A DNA stretch of 64,000 nt from Diadema setosum (taxonomy: Eukaryota; Echinodermata; Echinoidea; Diadematoida; Diadematidae): positions 24,615,440 through 24,679,439 of the forward strand of contig NC_092688.1 in assembly GCF_964275005.1 (NCBI RefSeq), read 5' to 3'. Made by a program: the position numbers and the translations under genes. Of the stretch, positions 59,270 to 64,000 are shown in pieces. The notes under the pieces are model-generated. The model did not search any database. It saw only the letters and a program-made list of their open reading frames with translations, and was not told the origin of the DNA. Position 1 is the stretch's first letter. Every line of letters starts with the position of its first letter.

Positions 59270-61631
59270 CTGTGAAGATATATACAATAAGCAGGATAAT
59301 GTGGATATGTTTTGATATGCAACTATAATATGATCACTGGATTTACCTGGCCATCGCTCTAGAAACTCGTGAAAACTACGTCAGAAATATTTAATCTGCT
59401 TAGTCTGTTTTGTCAACAATGATACCAATAACCAGATTTTATGAAGAAGTTACACCTGATAATGACTTCTAGAACTACACAATTGACACCATCAGGATCG
59501 TTAATGTGATGATACAAATGGTGCAAAGGTCTGAATGCGTCAGTTGTAATCCGTGTATGAGGTATGGAATGCTTACTGGATTTGTTTTTAATTGCTTGCC
59601 AATGACGAAAACATGGAATCAATACCTCTGGGGCCGTGTATCAAGTAACTACTGAGCGCACGGTAAATTTACTGGATACATGATTTGCTAGGCAATAGGC
59701 GTCTCTTACTGGGTGCGGGAACTTATAGATTGAGCTAAATTTTGCAGTGAGAAGATGCTCCTGCTTCACAGAGATGCTCTACTCAGATTGAGAATAACAT
59801 GTCAATGCGCTAAGTTTCGTAGTTGTGCACGTAGGTAGTTTCAGAAGAAGCAATTTTTCGTTTATTTTTCTTAATGTTTTATATTAGTAGTAAAACATTT
59901 ATTTCGCACAATCTCCTTTCCGTTTCAAAATGTAATGTTCCCAAATATTAGTAGTGAATCTATCTTTTTTTTTTTTTTTAGTATTCATTATACTTTTTAG
60001 AAGTCCTTGTAAACATTCGAAATAGTTTTCAAATTCTATCACTGATATATTTCTAACGCGTTCCCTAATTGCATGGTATGAGTGACAAGGGATAAATAAT
60101 TGTCATTATCATTGTTATTGTTATTGCCATTGCTACAAGTCCGTGATAACATGTTAACAGTATAGGTATCATCACGAGGCAACCTTTGGCCAGAAAAAAA
60201 AAAAAAAGCAAAGCAGAGCTCTCGACCAAAGAGTTCCCAGGATTTTCGCTGCCCGTTCTACATGTACAGTCATCGTAATATGAAAATGAATCGATTGTCA
60301 ATAGAAACGTAGTCACTGTAGAATAGCAAGCTTAAGAAATCTGTATGAGAATGCCTTTTTGAGAATTTTCTCTCATATTTGCTATAATGTATTATGCATA
60401 TCAATATTCCACAAAATACATATATTCATATGCACACTTTCATTTCCGCACGCACACACACACACACACACACACAGAATAAACATACGGGATACTTACT
60501 GAGCAAGTGACGTTGCTCAGAAACAGAGATTCACAAAGGTAGACTTGTTCCAAGTTTGGTGCCTGTGAAGTTCCCATGTATACCTCCGCAGCGTCCTGGT
60601 AGATGTGATACGGATCCTCTTGATGAACAGTGACTTCTCTGCAAGTGTTGTAATAGTGGCTCGGGAAAGGGTGACCCTCTGCTCCAGCGTCAGTACACAT
60701 TGTACTAGTTTTGCTCAATTCAACATGATCCGTCGAGCTCACACTTTGGTTTGTAGTATCTACAGGATGCACCTGCAGTTGTCTATTGTTTGGCTGATTT
60801 AAAGTTTGTGATGATCTACATCTGTAAAGGCAATCATAAGAGACATACACGTTCTTGAAAGAAAAAAGCAGAACATAAACAACCAACAATACATTTTCAA
60901 GATGGGTTGGAAACATTACTTTCCAACATAAAAACATTGTGGAATATTATTATTAATATTCAACTTGTTTTGATTTCTTCCGAAGAAAAGACATAACATG
61001 TCTAGTAAAATATTGTTTGAATATCAAAATCCATTATGTACCCTTTGACATATGAAAATTGTGTTTTCGAGGGCTACATACCCATGCATTTTTTTTTTTG
61101 TTACTCAAAGTTTCAAGCATTAAAGGTCCAATTTACCTTTGGGAGCAGTGATTTCAAAAATGTTCAAGATATCACATTTGATGCATATGTGTAGGTCTGT
61201 TGTATCATAAAACATCCTACCATATGGAATATTTGCAGTAAAACCTAAAATATAAGGAAATATGAGGGTTTTTCTCAATAAACCGTAACTGTATACGGTT
61301 TAGTCTGGAAACATTTTTATTATAGCTATTGTTCACATTTCGTGTATTTAACAACACTTAACATCGATTATACGGATTCAAATTTTGACAGTGGTTGTTT
61401 CTATCCCTAACTCACATTTTAGAACTATTTTAAAGCACTAATGCTTTCATTTGCAAATGGTAAATTATGCCTTTAATTACATGACTTTAGACATTGTTAT
61501 ATAAAATAGTAAAAAAAAACACAATTGTATGACAGAACAATCGCGCTAATATCGAACAACTACAAATTGTTAATATAATTAGGGAAAAGAAAAGAGTGTC
61601 TGCGGGTGGCAATGTAGATTATCTTCCCACA

Positions 61632-61665
<34 letters not shown>

Positions 61666-64000
61666 TACACTGTATCAGGTTACGTAAACACTCACATTTC
61701 TTGTGATGCCTCCACAATACCATGAACAGAATGGCAACAAGTATGGGAACAACACACATAAGAACTGCCATTGCAAAGATGTCAACATCTTTCTCAGGAA
61801 CTTCAGAAGCTGAAATTAAATTCGATATAATAAATCTTTGTCACCCTTTGTAAAAAAAAAATACAAAAGTACATTGCGTTTGAAAAAGAAATATTTCGTT
61901 GTTCTTGACATAATCCCGTAATGAGTGCACATCATCGTATCATCAACAAAATAATCCTGAAATGATAGCCCACAAATGCAATGTAATAAAAACACTACAT
62001 TGCAAGGATGTGCAAAGGATAGGGCACCACCAAGTACGCAGTTTTGAGAAATTACTATTACCTGACTTGAAATTACTCCATTTTAAATCACAATATATTT
62101 TGTCGTCTCTGATGTATAAATTGCAAATTGACCAGGGGCCTGTTTCATAAAACTTGTCATCAGTAACAAGTTGTCATAGACGTGACAAGTTACTGAAATC
62201 CTTGCATCTGATTGGCTGAGAGCAAATTTGTCATAGAAATGTGGAAATTGTCACTGATAACAAGTTTTATGAAACGGGCGCCAGGTTGACGCGATGATAC
62301 ATGTTCCCATGCAGAAAACCTTTGTTTCATTTTAGATCAGTACGCACGAAAACTGTGTGTCTGTGTGTGTGTCTGTGTAAAGATAGATCTGCTTACAATA
62401 ATGAACATGAGTTAATATCGCAAGCAGCAAAACATGTCTGCAATTATCATTTGTGACCGTGCACCTCAAAACGAACATAAAGTCGCACACACTGATTTTG
62501 CGTGAGGACTGAAAATAAGTGAAATAGGTCAACCTAGCCGAACTTGACTTTTTCATATTTTCTGAAAGAGCGGGTCTTCTTTTACATTATGCTAAAATTT
62601 GGTATCATAAAACAGACAGAAAAGTGTGTTTTTTAGCAGTTTATCTCGAAAATTTTTTGTTAGAATAGTGTGATTAAGTGTGTCTTTAGAATCCCTTTTT
62701 CATTTCTGAAAAAACCTTGTCCACACTCTTCACTTTTAACTCTAATAACTTTTAAAAAAGACAGTGCTACTCCTTTGAAAATTGGCATTAATTATGGACA
62801 GAATGTGCTAATGAGGCATGTTTAATTTCAGTTTAATTTGATAATCCCTTCATTGTTGTTACTCTGGTGGTTTACTTCCTGGTTTTTGTCCCATTCATCG
62901 CAAAACCAGCACGGTTTGGTAAAGATTAAGCGCTTGAATAGACACTGTACTTCAGAGCCTCTTTTCTCAGTTCACACTTTTCCTGAGTTTGTGCTTTCTT
63001 TCCAACATTTAGATAGGTTGGAAGAGTCCATTTGATTTGAGTTATACATCATTGTAAAGCTTAAAGTCTGCTCTTTCAGAATATGGTCTTAACTAAAAAT
63101 TCATGTCTGGCGACTTTTTGTTTGTTTTGAGGTGCAGGGTCACATTTGATATACAAGGTAGAATTGAAAATCTGAGAAAAAACATAAATGGTATCAGTGA
63201 AATCATTTCTGCTTCACTATTGGCTATATATGTAATGAATATGTGTATAGTTACCGAATGATAAGGATATGCAACTCACTTCTGGTCGTTTCGCTTGTAT
63301 CTCGTAGGATTACATCTTCAGTTGGTTTGCCGTCTCCTGGTTATGAAGAAACCAAAGTATAAGGATAAATGTTATTGACCGCCACGATAATAACATCACG
63401 GTATTTAAACCCACAATGACCTCGTCACCTAATTATTTTATTTTATTTTATTTCCACGTCCAAATAATACAAAAATATTGCAAAGTAACATCGTCGATTT
63501 TAAACAAGATTTGTATAAAAAAAAAACACACTTAAATGTCATCAAGCAAATACAAACACCATACAAACATTAGCATAGCAGAAATACGAAACATACACAC
63601 CTATGGAGTAAATAAGAAAATTAATTTTCATACAAAGTGGTATTACTTGTGCGCATGCTGATCAAGAGATAATTAAAACAGGATACTATGCCCATGGAAA
63701 AGACTTTTACCAGTTAATGTACAACTGAGTTTATATTTCCACAAGGACGAATTATTTACCAATAGCCGGAATATTTGTCAAATTTAAATGAATAGTTCAA
63801 ATTAAAAATGGCATTATGATTTTACTTTAACTGTTCATATAGGACTTTATAACTGCTATAACATAATGGATTTGTTAAATCTAGAAGGTTCATCTGTGCA
63901 CTTGTGTACAGTTGATGACACTTGTCTGTGAGCATATTACAATGTTAAAAGAAATGGAAGAAAGTAAGTTGGGATTGTTATTCATTGAATGACAGTGCGA
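58460..64000 (-). CDS. Copy C: paralogous receptor, 3' half in window
   Basis: Visible exons: 63280-63336 (linker), 61696-61809 (TM), 60584-60821 (juxtamembrane), 58460-59269 (tail, stop TAA). The gene continues past the right edge, where intron sequence still aligns with B at about 36225 and A at about 14130. Tail repeats read ENGYLVL, DEHDYLVP (degenerate) and DQHGYLIL; the last repeat is nearly identical to that of B, and the end is extended by EK. Exon 8 is one base shorter than in A and B at the donor (AAAT/GTGAGT), which shifts frame unless a nearby GT (GA/GTGTTT) is used. The introns carry three MITE insertions not shared with A or B. Confidence 0.7.
60450..60477. repeat. (CA)n microsatellite in intron 9 of copy C
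   Basis: Counterpart of 33853-33882 in B. Confidence 0.8.
60584..60821 (-). CDS. Copy C exon 9: juxtamembrane region
   Basis: 238 bp, as in A and B. Encodes SSQTLNQPNNRQLQVHP, PFPSHYYNTCREV and DPYHIYQDAAE. Donor GTATAC. Confidence 0.75.
61124..61472. mobile_element. 349-bp TTAA MITE with clean empty sites
   Basis: Ends AGGTCCAATTTACC and GGTAAATTATGCCT, flanked by TTAA (61120-61123 and 61473-61476). A and B have the uninterrupted site (CAAGCATTAATTACATGA) at 4553 and 34548. Confidence 0.9.
61627..61663. repeat. (CA)n microsatellite in intron 8 of copy C
   Basis: Same place as in A and B. Confidence 0.85.
61696..61809 (-). CDS. Copy C exon 8: transmembrane helix, one base short
   Basis: Encodes SEVPEKDVD, IFAMAVLMCVVPILVAI and LFMV, then RHHKK. 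114 bp against 115 in A and B; the missing base is next to the donor. Confidence 0.75.
62137..62280. mobile_element. 144-bp MITE with CCAGG duplication, copy 2
   Basis: Flanked by CCAGG at 62132-62136 and 62281-62285. Empty sites in A (near 5200) and B (near 35222) show the insertion in intron 7 of C. Confidence 0.9.
62453..63143 (-). mobile_element. GTGACC MITE, copy 5, with ATTT duplication
   Basis: 691 bp. Ends GTGACCGTGCACCTCAAA and TTTTGAGGTGCAGGGTCAC; ATTT on both sides (62449-62452 and 63144-63147). A and B have the empty site (AACCATTTG.TA.ACAAGG) at 13248 and 35379. Confidence 0.9.
63280..63336 (-). CDS. Copy C exon 7: linker
   Basis: 57 bp, DGKPTEDVILRDTSETT, same protein as copy A. 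Acceptor AACCAG, donor GTGAGT. Confidence 0.7.

Overview
This window is invertebrate nuclear DNA: spliced genes with long introns, many microsatellites, truncated non-LTR retrotransposons, Penelope-like ends and dozens of short inverted-repeat DNA elements. The domain mix (CUB, SRCR and CCP on a transmembrane protein) and the AT-rich, MITE-dense background suggest an invertebrate deuterostome. An echinoid is my best guess, but that is inference.

The main content is a tandem array of three paralogous receptor genes, all on the minus strand. Copy B (31862-45211) can be assembled from ten phase-compatible exons into a 727-residue protein: signal peptide, CUB-like domain, SRCR domain split over two exons, one CCP/sushi domain, a Ser/Thr linker, one TM helix and a cytoplasmic tail of about 345 residues. 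The last exon of B encodes four tandem tail repeats. Three of them carry a GYLVL/GYLIL tyrosine motif preceded by acidic residues, and one reads DEDGYLVL, which matches the hemITAM of Dectin-1 and CLEC-2. Copy C (58460 to beyond the right edge) shows the tail, TM and linker exons. Copy A (4021-20632) looks like a pseudogene: it has an in-frame TGA in the SRCR exon, has lost half the CCP domain, and no tail exon is visible.

Layout: 1-643 holds part of a DDE integrase-type ORF; 820-2443 is a satellite of 18-bp palindromes; 2902-3320 is a foldback MITE. Copy A spans 4.0-20.6 kb, and its intron 7 carries a 7.8-kb TTAA-flanked transposon (5396-13214). 20.6-31.8 kb is upstream and intergenic DNA with a 990-bp TTAA foldback element, odd GTCGCC palindromes and a mariner derivative. 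Copy B occupies 31.9-45.2 kb. 45.2-56.1 kb holds conserved upstream DNA interrupted by three dead LINEs. 56.4-64.0 kb is copy C with several recent MITE insertions. Flanking sequence is alignable between copies (A and B upstream; B and C downstream), so the array arose by segmental duplication of units of roughly 22-27 kb. Comparing the copies gives empty sites that fix the target-site duplications of several transposons.

All alignments were made by eye. No similarity search, splice predictor or RNA folding program was run.
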